In this document: positions 1 through 12,120 of the stretch, piece by piece | How the letters are laid out: each line of letters begins with the position of its first letter | Position numbering within the stretch: position 1 is the first letter of the stretch | NCBI GenBank assembly: GCA_019722365.1 | Contig: JADFUC010001730.1 | Location: 1 to 64,000, forward strand | Source of the DNA: Lithospermum erythrorhizon | Taxonomy: Eukaryota; Streptophyta; Magnoliopsida; Boraginales; Boraginaceae | Length of the DNA: 64,000 nt | Direction of reading: 5' to 3' | Translations under genes and position numbers: made by a program | Notes under the pieces: generated by a model | What the model saw: only the letters and a program-made list of their open reading frames with translations | The model's database searches: none | What the model was told of the DNA's origin: nothing

Positions 1-262
1 ATCAGTAATACTTCGTTCAGTTACGTATTGCTTTTTAAGTTATCGTTTTAGTCATTTGCATATAGATTAAGGAAAAAGAAAAAATAGTCAAAAGTATATT
101 GAAAATGTAGATTGATAATTAATTGAAATTATATGATTGGTTGGTTGTTTATTTCAAAACTTGATAAAAAATGCATCGAAAATATAAAAATGCTATATGA
201 CTATGCTATGACAACTAAAAAATTACGACTAAAGCGATAGTATCAAAAAACGGAGGGAGTAT
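1..262. mobile_element. Stowaway-like MITE, 5' end outside or eroded
   Basis: The right end is a CGGAGGGAGTA terminus, typical of Stowaway-type miniature elements. The body (AATTGAAATTATATGATTGG, then GATAAAAAATGCATCGAAAATA) closely matches the element at 25040-25285, so the two are copies of one family. The matching left terminal repeat is not clear. It has no coding capacity. Confidence 0.6.
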
Positions 263-1227
263 TTTGTATGAAAATCTTTATGATTAATTCTTCATCACTA
301 ATTCCGAACATATATAGAATGAAGTGCGAATAAATTTATTCATTTTTGCATGTAATCCTATGTTACCCTTCTAATTTTGATTTTTGAATAATAATATTTT
401 CAAATTTTGATAAGATCATACATGACAATATAATTTAATGACTATCTTAGAAAAGTATGAAACCGTCATACTAGCGGTCCCTTAAATTCACTTGTCACTG
501 AGATTTCACGGAGAAGGTGAATCGCAAAGATGTCTTTCAGCCAGTGAATGAGAACTTCATTTTAAACCACTTCAATATGAGATTACGCCACTTGCGTGAC
601 AGACTCATACCGCATGAAGAGACTAAATCTTGACATTTAATACTCTTCCTCCTTTAATGACTATCTTCAAATTATAGGAGTCCGTTAATATTAGACATTA
701 AAACAATTTTAATGACATATTGTAAGTTAAGTGAAAAATTGAATCGTATAAAACTAAAAAACTACCATACTTATTACGTGGTAGTAAATTGTTCTTATCA
801 TTTTTGTACGGAATCAAAGACAATGGGAACACATTAATAAATCTAATGATTGGATAGATATAGGAGTTCTGACAAAATTTAGAAATTTAGTTTTTGTACC
901 CAGTAGAATCATTATAAGAAGTGTAATTTAATATTTTAATAATGTGAAAATAAGAAGAAATATACTCATATTTTTATAAGTGGAGGCATTATTTAACCAA
1001 TATTATTTTAGCTGCCCTTTATAAAATTATAATATTTTTTTATACTCCAGTCGAATCTTGTATTTGCTTGAAGAAAGCTTGAGCATATTAATTTTTATTA
1101 TAGCATTCTAATTAACTTTTGATTGAGCTATGTCCAAGATTCTATAATTTATATTGTTGATATGCATATATGACGACATGCTCGGAAATTGTTATTACAA
1201 CATTACTTACCAAACTTGTATATATAT
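263..1227. other. AT-rich intergenic DNA
   Basis: No ORF, RNA gene or repeat end is recognisable. The sequence is AT-rich with many stops in all frames. Confidence 0.5.
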
Positions 1228-1230
1228 TGT

Positions 1231-1990
1231 AAGTTAGCGTTGAACACGGAAGAATAACGAGAGAACTTTAGCTAGGAAATCGAACAAGCTAAACATCAAC
1301 CAAGGCATTGCCAACACAATTTTCCATAGAAACTTGATTTGCTCCCTACCGTATGTGCTTAGGACTTTTGGAGCAACTGATTCCCAGGATACAATGGTTA
1401 GTACCGACACTGCCTTAGAAGCACTCTAAGCAGTGTTCAGCGAACTGAGAGAAGCAAGAGTTTTCACCAGAAAATAATTTTTGCTTTGTGAGTGGATGAT
1501 TTCGTTTTGCTTGTGTCTTCTAAGCGGTGGGGGTACATTCAAGGATTATATATAAGTGAGTGCAGGGGTGGTGATCAGTCACCCATTTACTCTACTACTT
1601 ATTAGCTACTTAACTCTGCTGATGAGTTAATAGGCATGTGACCTCTGGTCACAACCGTGAATGTTGTGCCTCTTCATCTCCAAAACGGTAGAAGGGAAAA
1701 GGTCTGCAAACCTTTGGGGTGCAAAAGATAGTATACGAAAAATGAGTCTTCGAGCTCAATTAAGACCTCCCAAGACCCCCAAGGCCCCAAGGCCCCGCTC
1801 CCGGATTATTATTATCGTTACATTATCAAACCGAACTAATGGTATACTAGAGCGGCATGCATGCGCTCGTAGGCAACAACATTCTCATGACTTCACTTTT
1901 ACACTTTACTAGAGTAAGCCACTATATAAAGTGAATCACAATTCACTCCACCATGTCGATGTGGTTTTAAAAGTCAAAATTGTATTCATT
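1231..1990 (-). repeat. 3' LTR of the first copia element
   Basis: Aligns along its length with 6692-7426. Shared landmarks are GTTGAACACGGAAGAATAAC near the left end, the ATGAGTCTTCGAGCTCAATT block at about 1742, and AAAATTGTATTCATT at the right end. Differences are mainly short indels. Confidence 0.85.
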
Positions 1991-1992
1991 CT

Positions 1993-2790
1993 CTATGATC
2001 CCATTATGAATGTAATTTTAAAACAATTGATATAGGTTGGTGATAACTACAACGACCAACACCTGCATAGGATAGGTAGGCCTGAGACCCTTGAACCTTT
2101 CCCTTGTGATTGCATGTTCTATGTAGACCAAAGCCTGGTAGGCCTGCGACCCTTGAACCATTCTTTTTACTGGTAAACAACATGACATCTACCTGCGGTA
2201 TCAATCAATCTTTTCGGTTCTCGTGGGTGTGTCGGTTTGGCCATGGATACTGCTGGTTACGTGAGATTCCTCCAAGAAATGTGCCCTCTCATTTCTCCTC
2301 TAAAAGCCGGCCTCTACTTTAAGCTCACATGAGTGACTTCTCCAACTTTTAACGTATTAACCCGTGATACGTTTTTTACTAGATCTAGTAATCTTTTCCC
2401 GAGAGAGTCATTAAGAGCAAAGCTCATCACAGTCTCACAGGTATGTTTATTTCTCATCCGAGGAATTAGGTGAAGGGTGGCCGCCCCAGTGGTTAACTAT
2501 GATTACAATTAGGTTGTCAGGTGAACCTAGTTTTTGGGATCTCCCGTCGGCTAGGTTGGGTTTTCATGTAACCATATTATTATCTAATGGGCTTGACCCC
2601 ATTCCTGATGATTTCTCAACTAGTTCTTTATTTAACCCTTTGGTTAGCCCGGATCCATAATGTCCTTTGACCTTATGTAGTCAACGGTAATTAACTCGAT
2701 TGAAGATGTATTGCCTAATAAGTATTATGTAATAAATGACATTATATGTCGTGACTTACCATTATACATATAACTTTGTGCCGATCGATT
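1993..2790 (-). other. 3' internal region of the first copia element, noncoding
   Basis: Lies between the RNase H remnant and the 3' LTR. Only short antisense ORFs occur and none resembles a known protein. No clear polypurine tract is visible next to the LTR. Confidence 0.5.
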
Positions 2791-2794
2791 GCCG

Positions 2795-5790
2795 ATTAGT
2801 ATCCGCAATGTATGCAAATTGGCGATGCCCAATTAACTTTCAGCTCAGGGGATGTCCTCGAAACATGCGCCCAACCCGTTGACCTCTTCTCCACATTTTG
2901 TCCAATGCTATGAACTCGGATTCCACGTAGTGGACTACTTGATAGCTTGTTGCTTTGAGGACTTCCCAGAGACAGTACTTGACTCCCCAAGTGAAAATAT
3001 ATCCCTTTGTAGACTTAGAATCCTTGATATGGAAGTATCCAAGCTGGCATATTTGTACCCTTCAAACATTTGAATATCTTGTATAATGCAACCCATAGTT
3101 TCGAGTATATATCTCGAGTAATAGAATGCATGTGACTGTCGCTTTCGATGTTAATGATGGATTACTAGTATACACTTCTTGTGATTATGCTTGATATCGA
3201 GACGAGTGCAACTCGTGGGTACATGAGACTACCTATTGGCCCCAGAGAATACTCTAGTTGGCGAGCCACGATTTCTCCTTTATTCCCAAGTGTTAGATGA
3301 TGACTTATATCCATGAGGAGTCTTTGAAATTTCTTAAATTACCTTTACTAAATTTGTTTGATGTCATTAATCGGCAATAGTGTGTTTGGCTCAAAACTAG
3401 TCCCTGTTGATTTCTCATAATCTTAACCCCCAAAATGATATCAGCGTGTCCCATGTCTTTCATGTCAAATTTTTCATTCAACATGTCTTTTGTTGACTGT
3501 ATCATTTTGTGATTGCTCCCAACAATGAGCATGTCGTTTGTGTAGAGACATAGTATGACATATCCATCTCTTGTGGTCTTTGCATAGACACACTTATCAC
3601 ATTCATTTATCTCTTGAGGCTTGGTTTGACAACATGGTTTTGTCAAATTTGTCATGCCATTGCTTTGGTGCTTGCTTTAGCCACAGTACAAAGGACTTTC
3701 TGAGTCTGCTTTCTTATCCTCTTTTCCCGGAACTACAAAACCGTCCGGTTGTTCCATATAGATTTCTTCATCTAGATCGCCGTTTAGAAGCATGTCGTCT
3801 TTACATCCATTTGGTGTACTTCAGTTAAGTAAAGGCGGCAATTGCCCGATTATCCTGCGTATGGATGTAATTCGAATAACGGTGGTAAGTATCAAAATAG
3901 TCTAGTCCTGCTTTGCATGCATTACCCGCAGATGACTAGCTGCGCTTTTAATAACTTTATCTATAGTTCCCATCGGTCTTACGTCTTCCTTTTAAAAATC
4001 CACTTTGACTTAAAGGGCATCATTGGAAGATCTACCAATTCCCAAGTGTGATTTTGAAGGAATTGTTTCAATCTAAAGCTTTGGGTGCTTCTTTCCATAA
4101 GAGTCCTTGATTGAAGACAACGCCTCGTAGTAGGCCGAGGAGTTCACTTTGTACCATATAAGTCCTGAGAAATCCCAGACGATTTTTCAACTTCTTGCCC
4201 TTTTACTCCGTCGAGGGTTCATTTTTAGTCACTTGGACTATCTTCATTCACTTAGCCTCTCTATTTTCATCAATTTCACTCATGTTATGATATTATGATC
4301 TTAACTGAGTGGAATGTACATGAGTACTCTTTGAAGAACTGCGGTTAACTTGCTTGGATTTCAAAGGAAAAACATTCTAAAAAAAATGTTGCATTCCTAG
4401 ACTTAAGTATAGTATTTTTGTGGACTCACTTAGTTTTCCGATTTATGTACTAGAAACCTATATGCACTCTTTGTTGTGTGCATATCGATGAAGATTGAAT
4501 CTCTGTCTTTGGTCACTATACTCGCTTTGCTTGCTTCGGTAGTGGAACGTGACACTTAGCAAAGACAACCCCAGAGCCCTCAGGTATTAATATGTCGGTT
4601 TAGAACCTCTAAATAATTGATAGGGCGTCTCATCCTCATGTTTACGAGGTACTCTATTTAACAAGTAATTAGCTGATAGAATTTGCTTCCCAGCGTTTGT
4701 GGTGGCGACCTGAACTTATCAAAGAAGTGCGTCATCTGCTTTTAAAGTCCTATTCTTTTAATTCGGCTACTCCATTAGATTGTAGTGAGTAAGTCTTTGT
4801 CATAGCAAGTGCATTATTCCATGTTGGGGAACACAACCCGACCAAAGCGATTTTAACATATTCACCACCTCTATCACTTCGTATCACCTTGATTTTCTTG
4901 TCAAGTTGATTTTCGACTACGTATTTGTAGAGTGCAAACTTTAGTATTGACTCATCTTTTCTTTTCAAAAGGTACACATAACAATATTTTGTGCTGTCAT
5001 CGACAAATGTTATAAAATAACAATTTCCACCTCTAGATGGTGTTGAACTCATGTCACATCACTATGGATTAGATCTAGAGGTTTAGTATTTCTCACAATA
5101 GACTTGAAGGTAGTGCAAATGCAAGCTTGAAAAACTGACACAGGTCTCACATTTGAATTTAGCATCAAATTGAAATTTAGGAATGCTTTCAGATTTAACA
5201 AGTTTCCGTAGAGAATTAAAATTTACATGTCCTAATCAGCATGCCAAATATTTTGAGACTTCGATCAAATAAGCGATAGTAGCCATTTTATTCATTTTTG
5301 AAACAGTCATTACATTCAGTTTAAAGAGACCATCAAGGACATAGCCTTTGCCTACAAACATTCCTGCCTTAGTGAGAGTAAGCTTATCCGCTTCTATAAC
5401 CATACGAAACCCATGTTTGCTAAGCAACGATCCAGAGATGAGATTCTTGCGGACTTCTGGCACATACAACACATGATTCAGAGTCACTTCCTTTCGATGT
5501 AAATGTGAAAGCGCTGATAGTGTACCTTCACCTTCAATTGTAGAAGTCGAAGAATTCCCCATATACATCTTTTCTCCAGTGGTAAGTGGCTTGAAGTTTG
5601 TGAAAAACTCCTTCGCCGAACAGATGTGCCTAGTAGCACCAGTATCAATCCACCATTCCCTTGGGTTTGAACCACGCGGAGTTGACTTCGAAACCATAAA
5701 AGCAGACGGGTTGATGTCGGACGTCCAGCTGATCAGCAGCCCAACCATGTTGGCAAGCAAGGAGCTTTTAACAGCTAGGGGAATCGACAC
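2795..5790 (-). pseudogene. copia pol remnant: protease, integrase, RT, RNase H
   Basis: Reading down the minus strand: 5790-5236 holds the copia protease with WWIDTGATRHIC (catalytic DTGA) and then the GAG-pre-integrase segment (HVLYVPEVRKNLISG). 5052-4750 holds integrase core with FITFVDDSTKYCYVYLLK and IRSDRGGEY. 3655-3305 holds RVT_2 with LCLYTNDMLIVGSN, where the family normally has YVDD, so the catalytic aspartate pair is damaged. About 3075-2795 holds RNase H in two frames (DSKSTKGYIF, then ESEFIALD, then PICIHC). The stretch between integrase and RT (about 3660-4750) is too broken to read. Such a protein would process and copy the element inside virus-like particles; this copy cannot. 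Confidence 0.85.
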
Positions 5791-6642
5791 TCGTGTGACT
5801 TGTGACCCTTCTTGTCACAGTTGAAACATTTCCCTTCAAATTTCTTCTTGAAGTTGATCCCTCTAGCCTTTGGTTTCTGGCAGTGCTTTACTTTGAAGAT
5901 ACGGATCGAGCCATGCTCCCGCGACATTAGCTCTCTTCATGTTTGAAGTCTTTCGACCGGGGTAGTTTTCAATGATAGCGACCACTTGACTTTCTTTCAT
6001 GACCATTCCTGGCATGAATTCCACATGGCTTGTTACTTGAGTTCTTGGGCTTGGTACGTATCGATTTCTCATCAACCATCTTGAAATCAAAATTTCCCGA
6101 CAATGAACTTCTTGACTCCAGCGTCTTGAGTTACGTATTTATACTCTAAAGCATCCTGCTTTCTTGGCCGTGTCAAGAGTCTGCGATATAAGAGCAATCA
6201 AATCGCTCGATCCATTTTGGGATATAGTTTTAGAACCATAAATAGTCGAGTGTTTCCATGCCTCGGCAGCTGATTCCCCGAGCAAAACCACGGGGCTTCC
6301 TCTGTTAGAAACAACCAGCCAGCTTCGAGTTGTACGGGTAGAACATCGTCATTCCTCCTTTTTGAGTTACGCCGAGAAGACATGCAGCAGCACCAGTTGA
6401 GGCATAATCATCAATAGTCCATGCTGCGGGAGGCAAAAGCAGGGTCCGTTACTCCCAGGAGTAGTCAAAGTTTTTTGATTGGGCAAACTTCCACTGGAAT
6501 AGATCTAATGCGTAAAAATATTTCATCACCCGTAGGTAATGAACCATGTCGAGATGTAACAACAGCGATGGCATCGATTAAACAGCGTTAGAGAAAGCGT
6601 TTGAGCATCAACGGAAGGGTCACCGACATTTGTGGAAGCCAT
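5787..6642 (-). pseudogene. copia gag remnant with CCHC zinc knuckle
   Basis: The start codon is at 6642 (MASTNVGDPS), 50 bp inside the 5' LTR, which is the usual place for copia gag. A central stretch at 6090-5935 reads VMKESQVVAIIEN, the UBN2-type gag capsid segment. At 5828-5787 a perfect CX2CX4HX4C knuckle is visible (CFNCDKKGHKSHEC), the nucleic-acid-binding motif of Gag. The knuckle is one frame away from the protease ORF that follows, so a frameshift separates them. Several other shifts interrupt the reading between start and knuckle. Confidence 0.75.
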
Positions 6643-6691
6643 CTCGAAGTTCTATACTTCAGGTGCATTAGCCGAATCTGGTTTAAGGCAT

Positions 6692-7426
6692 GAAGTTAAC
6701 GTTGAACACGGAAGAATAACGAGAGAACTTTCGCTAGGAAATCGAACAAGCTAAACATCGGCCCAGGAAACGTACTTGACACAATTTCCTTAAACTGAGA
6801 TTTGCTCCCTACGCTATGTGCTTAGGACTTTTAGAGCGGTGATTCCCGGGATACAATGGTTAGAACCGTATTTGCCTTAGAGCGCTGCTTGATGTTATTG
6901 ACGGGAAAGCAAGAGTTTTTCACCGGAAAATATTTTTACTTTGAGTGGATGATTTAGTTTTTCTTGTATTAGCGATGGGGGCATTCCAAGTTATATAAGT
7001 GAGTGTAGGGGTGGTGATCGATCGCATTTGCTACCCTCTTGTGGGCTGCCTTTCGTCACGGTAGTTAATAGGTATATGACCTCTGAATGTAGCTTCATAA
7101 AATGTTGTGCCTCTTCATCTCAAAACGGTAGAAGGAAAAGATCACCTTACCTTTGGGGTGCAAAAGATAATATCTGAAAAATGAGTCTTCGAGCTCAATT
7201 AAGACCTCCCAAAGACCAGGTGAGGCCCGCTCCCCGGATATTATTATCGTTATATTATCAAGAGCCGAACTAATGAGCTATACTAGAGCGGCTTGCACGT
7301 CTGCGTGAGCAAGCAACGTCTCATGACTTCAACTTTTTACACTTTACTAGGTAGTACTTATATAAAGTGAATCCTGATTCACTCGTATCGATGTGGTTTT
7401 AAAGAGTCACCAAAATTGTATTCATT
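6692..7426 (-). repeat. 5' LTR of the first copia element
   Basis: Direct repeat of 1231-1990. Because the element reads on the minus strand, this copy is the promoter-bearing LTR. It ends at ATTGTATTCATT, after which the two LTR flanks diverge. Confidence 0.85.
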
Positions 7427-7561
7427 ACTCCAACGTATATAAATGGTTAATATTTACATATATTTAGAATAATATAATTATTTGTTAATAAATTATCAAG
7501 AGTTTGCTAGTAATATTATCTCGACTTTTAATTCTATAATCTTTCATTAGAAAAATTACTC

Positions 7562-7567
7562 TATAAG
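7562..7567 (+). promoter_or_regulatory. candidate TATA box of the Cys-rich peptide gene
   Basis: CTATAAG about 54 bp before the ATG at 7616, which would leave a short leader. It lies only about 135 bp from the copia LTR, so upstream regulatory DNA may have been displaced. Weak evidence: the area is AT-rich. Confidence 0.3.
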
Positions 7568-7615
7568 AAAATAAGGATAGAATGCATAGAGATATAATTG
7601 AAATATTTAGGAAAG

Positions 7616-8198
7616 ATGAATAGACAATTGAAAACTTGATTCTACGTTACGTATTTTTAATTATTAGGTGTGCTTTTGTGAAAAAGGTATGTAATATTCC
7701 ATTACAATCATCTTCAATGATATTTTGTTTTGTGCTAAACTTTAAAAATAAATTATTTTTAGATCCTTATTCTAATAAATATAAAATTGATAACATTTTA
7801 TTTGTCTTTAATATTTTTTACATATTATCTTGTAATTTTTTGAAAATAACTACAAAGTTATGTATGGTTGAAATCTTGACACAAAAAAATGAAAATATAT
7901 ATTTATTACATTTTAATTTTTTGAAATTTAATTCATTTATATATTTTGTTTCTTGAAGTTTCATAATTCATGGCAACTCTATTGATTATTTATTTTTGCT
8001 ATTTTAGGAGAGTCAAGTTCATGCCGCGTAACAGATACTGTACGAGGTACATGTGGAGATGATGGCACCACTCTATGTTACAATCACCTAAAACAAAAGT
8101 TCCCAAAATCCGAGCTTACAAATTGTCATTGTTCTGAGGGATATGTTCCATTTCCTATCGTTCATGTATGTGGGTGTGATGGTGCCCCTTGCCCATAA
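7616..8198 (+). pseudogene. defensin-like / SCR-like Cys-rich secreted peptide, two exons, frameshifted
   Basis: Exon 2 (8008-8198) encodes 62 residues from its first full codon (GAG at 8010) to the stop at 8196-8198. Its eight cysteines have the spacing C-X9-C-X7-C-X15-C-X-C-X12-C-X-C-X4-C. The second cysteine sits in a GxC motif (RGTC), and the CHC and CGC pairs follow. This is the layout of plant defensin-like and S-locus cysteine-rich-like (SCRL) secreted peptides, whose genes usually have a signal-peptide exon, one intron and a mature-peptide exon. Upstream, ATG at 7616 opens a basic then hydrophobic stretch (LILRYVFLII in one frame) ending at a good donor, AAG|GTATGT (GT at 7687). The acceptor is TATTTTAG (AG at 8006-8007). 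Exon 1 cannot be read in one frame: it needs two single-base shifts, one beside the TGA at 7637. Members act outside the cell as antimicrobial or signalling ligands; the role here is unknown. It is either a pseudogene or an intact gene with base-calling errors. Confidence 0.6.
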
Positions 8199-8219
8199 AA
8201 TGTAGAAAATAATACTTCA

Positions 8220-9100
8220 GAAAATATAATGTAACATGGATGAACCTAATTATTAAGTAATGGAATATTATGTTATGGATCCTTTTTATTTGGACTTTCA
8301 TTCTTAATTCATGTTCATGGATTCTTTTTACTTAATTTAAAAACAACAGTATGTAGCAACACAAATTGAAAGGTTGATAAGAGTGCATATTGACATCAGG
8401 TATATTAATTTAAAATGATAAGTTTGCAATACAATAACACCAATATTTATTTGTAAAGTTAAAATTCAAAAAGATCAGACATGTCATGTGGTACCACAAA
8501 ATAAATATATGAGTAAGCCACATATAAATTTTGAAAACTTAAACTAAAAATTGAACAAATCTAATGAATTAATTGTCTAAATTTTCATAATTTGTTGTTT
8601 ATTTGATTAAAATCTCAAAATCAATTCAATATAACTCTGTAAGGTACCTAATCATATCCTCCTATTGTTGCACCTCTTGTCCTTCAAACTTCTTCGGCTT
8701 TGGCTCATAGAGAAAGACAAGCCGAGCTGGTATCATTTACTCGCTACAGGAAAATTCATCTGTGGTTAGTGACGAATCCGTAATATAAAGCAGAGTTTGT
8801 TTTAACGCTCTTAGACATCGGATTAACTTGCTTAAAAATTACCACTTATCAAGCTATTGACAACAATTTTACAATCATGTTTTGTTGGTCAAAAAATTAA
8901 TTTTGACCGACTCAAATGGGTCAATTCGTTGCTAACTCCTTGACATGTCCTGTTGCAATAATTATGAAGATCGTTGCTAACTACTTAAATCTCCTTGCAA
9001 ATATTAAATGAAATTATTTTAGCACTGTTTCACCAGTACTTAGAGAACATATGTGGCTCGGGCGGAAATCTAAACGCTTCGAAGAATTTATTACGCCGAG
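8220..9100. other. AT-rich intergenic DNA 3' of the Cys-rich peptide gene
   Basis: No coding exon or repeat terminus recognised. AATATAATG-type A-rich sequence just after the stop could serve for polyadenylation. Confidence 0.4.
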
Positions 9101-9681
9101 TGTTGGGCATATGCGCTATATAACTAAATAGATATGTAACCCCGAACCTACAGTCTAATATCTCAATGTAATCTGAGCAGGACAATAATTGAAAATACCA
9201 GCTGAGAAAAAAATATCACGGATCTTTACTCTGGGTTCCCCCACTGGTACGTCGTGTTCTTCTGCCAATCAACTAGGAATGAACTTCATAGCGATTGTTA
9301 CAAAGTCTATCAAACTAAGCTTCTCCAATTGAGTAATACTTTATAATCTAGTATTCTCAATAGCCGAATCTACCGCTAGATTTAGCTTAATGATATAAAT
9401 TATCTTATCCAGTAGAGCGACTCTATTGAATTTGGAACAATTGGAAAGGATTGAGAGAGAAAAATGGAATTTGTAGGTTAAAATGAAGATTGTGACCTAA
9501 TCTTCATGTATCTTTGTTGAACCGCCTTTAAAACGAGACCCCAGCCGGGACCCACGAATACCAGTAATGGCTTCCGATAGGCTCCATGCAGACCGGCCCT
9601 CAAATGTGCGTCGAGACCGCAGTGCCGATGGGGTCTCGATCCTAACGTCTCAACTGGCTTTGAAAAATGCCTTGACTGACA
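9101..9681 (-). repeat. 3' LTR of the second copia element
   Basis: Matches 13466-14075, e.g. GAGTAATACTTTATAATC and CTCTATTGAATTTGGAACAA. On the coding strand it begins TGTCAGTCAAGG immediately after the polypurine tract and would end GCCCAACA. Confidence 0.82.
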
Positions 9682-9700
9682 ATCTCCCACTTGAAGCCTT
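9682..9700 (-). other. polypurine tract of the second copia element
   Basis: The minus strand reads CTTCAAGTGGGAGAT directly before the LTR start TGT. AAGTGGGAGATTGT is the standard plus-strand primer context of plant copia elements. Confidence 0.75.
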
Positions 9701-9719
9701 TTCAAATCACCGTCTTCAA

Positions 9720-11520
9720 GACCTCCAATTCCTTGGCTGACACGCTTGAGCTACTCGCTCCAGTTAGTCGAGCATAACCGGCTTCTCTTTGTTCTGACTT
9801 TGTAAACATATCGGCAGTTCGATCTCCTAGAATCTTGTCTTCTCAATGCAGGCATTATGAAATGAAACCTCAGTCCCTATGTGCTTTGTCCTCGCATGAA
9901 ACACGGGATTTTAGCGAGATAAATCGCACTCGACTATCGCGTCTGGTGTTATTCGTGCTGAATTAAGTTCTTTCAAGAAAGTCACCTTAAATCATCTCAC
10001 GGCTTCCGCCATAGCAACATATTACGCCTCGCAGCTAGACAATGCTACTGTGGTTTGCAACTTCGATCTCCAACTATGTCGGTACCCCCAACGTGAATAC
10101 ATATCCACAAGTAGACTTCACACTATCGACACTCGCCTTGGTGCTCGATTATCTACGTATCCCAGCCCAATCCCGTACTAGATTTACGGAAACATCGGGT
10201 ACACTACCATTCGGGTATCTAAAAATCCACTTCCATGACCAATGTTCTTTCACCAGGTTTAGATATATGTCTGCGACAACTCCCTGACATATGCGATATC
10301 AGTGCAGTGCCCGCGCTTAAGCGTCACAATAAAAGGCCCTACTGCGGCATAAAGGCGCATCCATATACTCTAAATCATCTTCGGTCTCGGTGAATGTTGT
10401 GCGTGAGTGAAAATGAGCGACTAGCAGGTACTTGGGCTTTGCATCCGGCATGTTGAATCGACGATTACGCTGTAGGGTATTCTTAACGTAGTCGATCTCG
10501 GAGAATCCAGATCTTTGATTATTCTCATCCCCATAATTTTGCTTCGCTTACGCCTAGGTCGCCGTCGCCAAATCCCACTTGACAACTCTTTCTTCAACAT
10601 GTTCACCTTTGCAAATCAGCTTGATCAACATATCGTCAACGTAAAGAAGTAAGATAACATAATCTTTTGAAACTCGCTTATGTAACGTAGTGGTGGTCTA
10701 TGACTACAAACTTCCTGAAGCTTGACTACGGTGGGGAAATATTCCCGGTGTAGTCCAATTCCTTCCCTTTGTTGGAATCCCTTGACAACCAAACGAGCTT
10801 TATAGCGTTTACTTCCATCCTGTTCCTCCTTGATTCGGTAGACCCATTTGATACGCAATATTAGCCTATAAGGCTGCGGCGGTGCACCAACTCCCGTGTG
10901 TTTGTCAACAGCGGCTCATCTCCTCTTTTCATCGCTAACTCCCCTTGATACAAACCGTGTCATTATGCTTGCTTGACATAACTACTTGAGGCTCGCCTAC
11001 GTCGGTTAACAGCGAAAGTTAGCGAAGGTGAATACCTCGAGTTGGTTTCGACCTGGATACTGCGAGACAGGGTGTCTACATCTTGATCACTATCGGGGAC
11101 AATCTCTTCGTTGATCAACGTAGAAATATTTATCATCCCGGTTTCTGTCGTCTCCCCTTCATCTGAACCCATCTCTTCTAAAGGTGGCATATCAGCAAAA
11201 GGATCTTCAGGTTGATCTTCAGGAGCAGGGGCATGATCTAAGACATGCCATTTGGAAGGAACCGAGTCATGCGCCTTCTCCTGCGCATTTGACTTCCTCG
11301 TATTTCGGTTGAATTCGCTACCACTTCTTTCTCCTCAACACTTTGCATGCGACGTCTTTGTATAACACCTGTTCATTGAAGACCACATTCTTGCTCCGAA
11401 TGATCTTCCGGTTCTTCAAATCATAGAACCTGTATCCCATCTCAGCGTCGCCATAGCCAATAAAGTAGCAAATGTTGGATTTAGCCTCAAGCTTGTTTCT
11501 AGCATTTGCTTCCACATGAA
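9720..11520 (-). pseudogene. copia pol 3' half: integrase C-terminus, RT, RNase H
   Basis: 11515-11318 encodes the SH3-like integrase C-terminal domain (ICYFIGYGDAEMGYRFYDL, RSKNVVFNEQVLY). 11190-10963 is the acidic, variable linker. 10858-10630 starts RT with KWVYRIKEEQDGSKRYKARL and continues, one frame over, to an intact YVDDML catalytic motif at about 10624-10644. RNase H follows in fragments: WRSKLQTTVALSSCEA at about 10030-10075 and NPVFHARTKH then ADMFTK at about 9800-9910. Each recognisable block lies in a different frame, so no polyprotein can be made. Confidence 0.82.
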
Positions 11521-11699
11521 CATACGCTAAACAACCAAATACTTTCAGGAAAGAATAATTTACCTTCTTAGAACTCCCTTTCTCTTCGAGGTCGAGAATT
11601 CGGAGGGAATGAAGGTCCTACGTTTATCAAGAAGGCGGCCGTATTGATTGCGTCTTCCCAGGCGTTTGAAATTAAACCACGGTGTAACCTCGTACTTTT

Positions 11700-12120
11700 A
11701 ACACGTTAAATTCGGCGTCTGTTCATCCTCTCGGCTATTCCGTTCTCTTAGGATATTCCGAATAGTCTTACGCATCCTTATTCCATTCGACTGATATTGT
11801 TTGAAATCCAAAGCTATCGCATTATTCGCTTCGTTGTCGGATCTCAGTACTTCACTCGACCCCGTCTCGTTTCTCAGCCACTGCTTCCATTTCTTGAAGA
11901 CTTATTACGCAGTTTATTTTTAGGAAATAAACCCAAACTTTTCGTCGCATCATCAATGAAGGTTACATAATACGATGAACCTCGCGGAGGCAGCGGGCGC
12001 CGGTCCCCAGACATGTGTGTGAACTAACTTTCCGAAGCCTCTCGAGATTTATTTCCAGCGCCGGTTTAACCACTTGACTTTCTTATAACTTCCCGAACCG
12101 CAGCTCACGAATATGATGAT
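11700..12120 (-). pseudogene. copia integrase core remnant
   Basis: The minus strand near 11990-11800 gives KVWVYFLK, WKQWLRNET and then RSDNEANN with DFKQYQSNGIRMRKT downstream. This matches the copia rve core (normally VWVYFLK..., RSDNGGE, SNGI). The GGE after SDN, which carries a conserved acidic position, is altered. Confidence 0.7.

Larger units (their letters stand above)
1228..7426 (-). mobile_element. Ty1/copia retrotransposon, degenerate, minus strand
   Basis: Two directly repeated LTRs flank an internal region that reads on the minus strand in the order gag, CCHC knuckle, protease, integrase, reverse transcriptase, RNase H. Protease-integrase-RT order defines the copia superfamily. 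All ORFs are broken by stops and frameshifts. I could not find a clean target-site duplication, primer-binding site or polypurine tract, so the exact ends are uncertain by a few bases. Its right LTR lies about 190 bp upstream of the Cys-rich peptide start. Confidence 0.88.
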
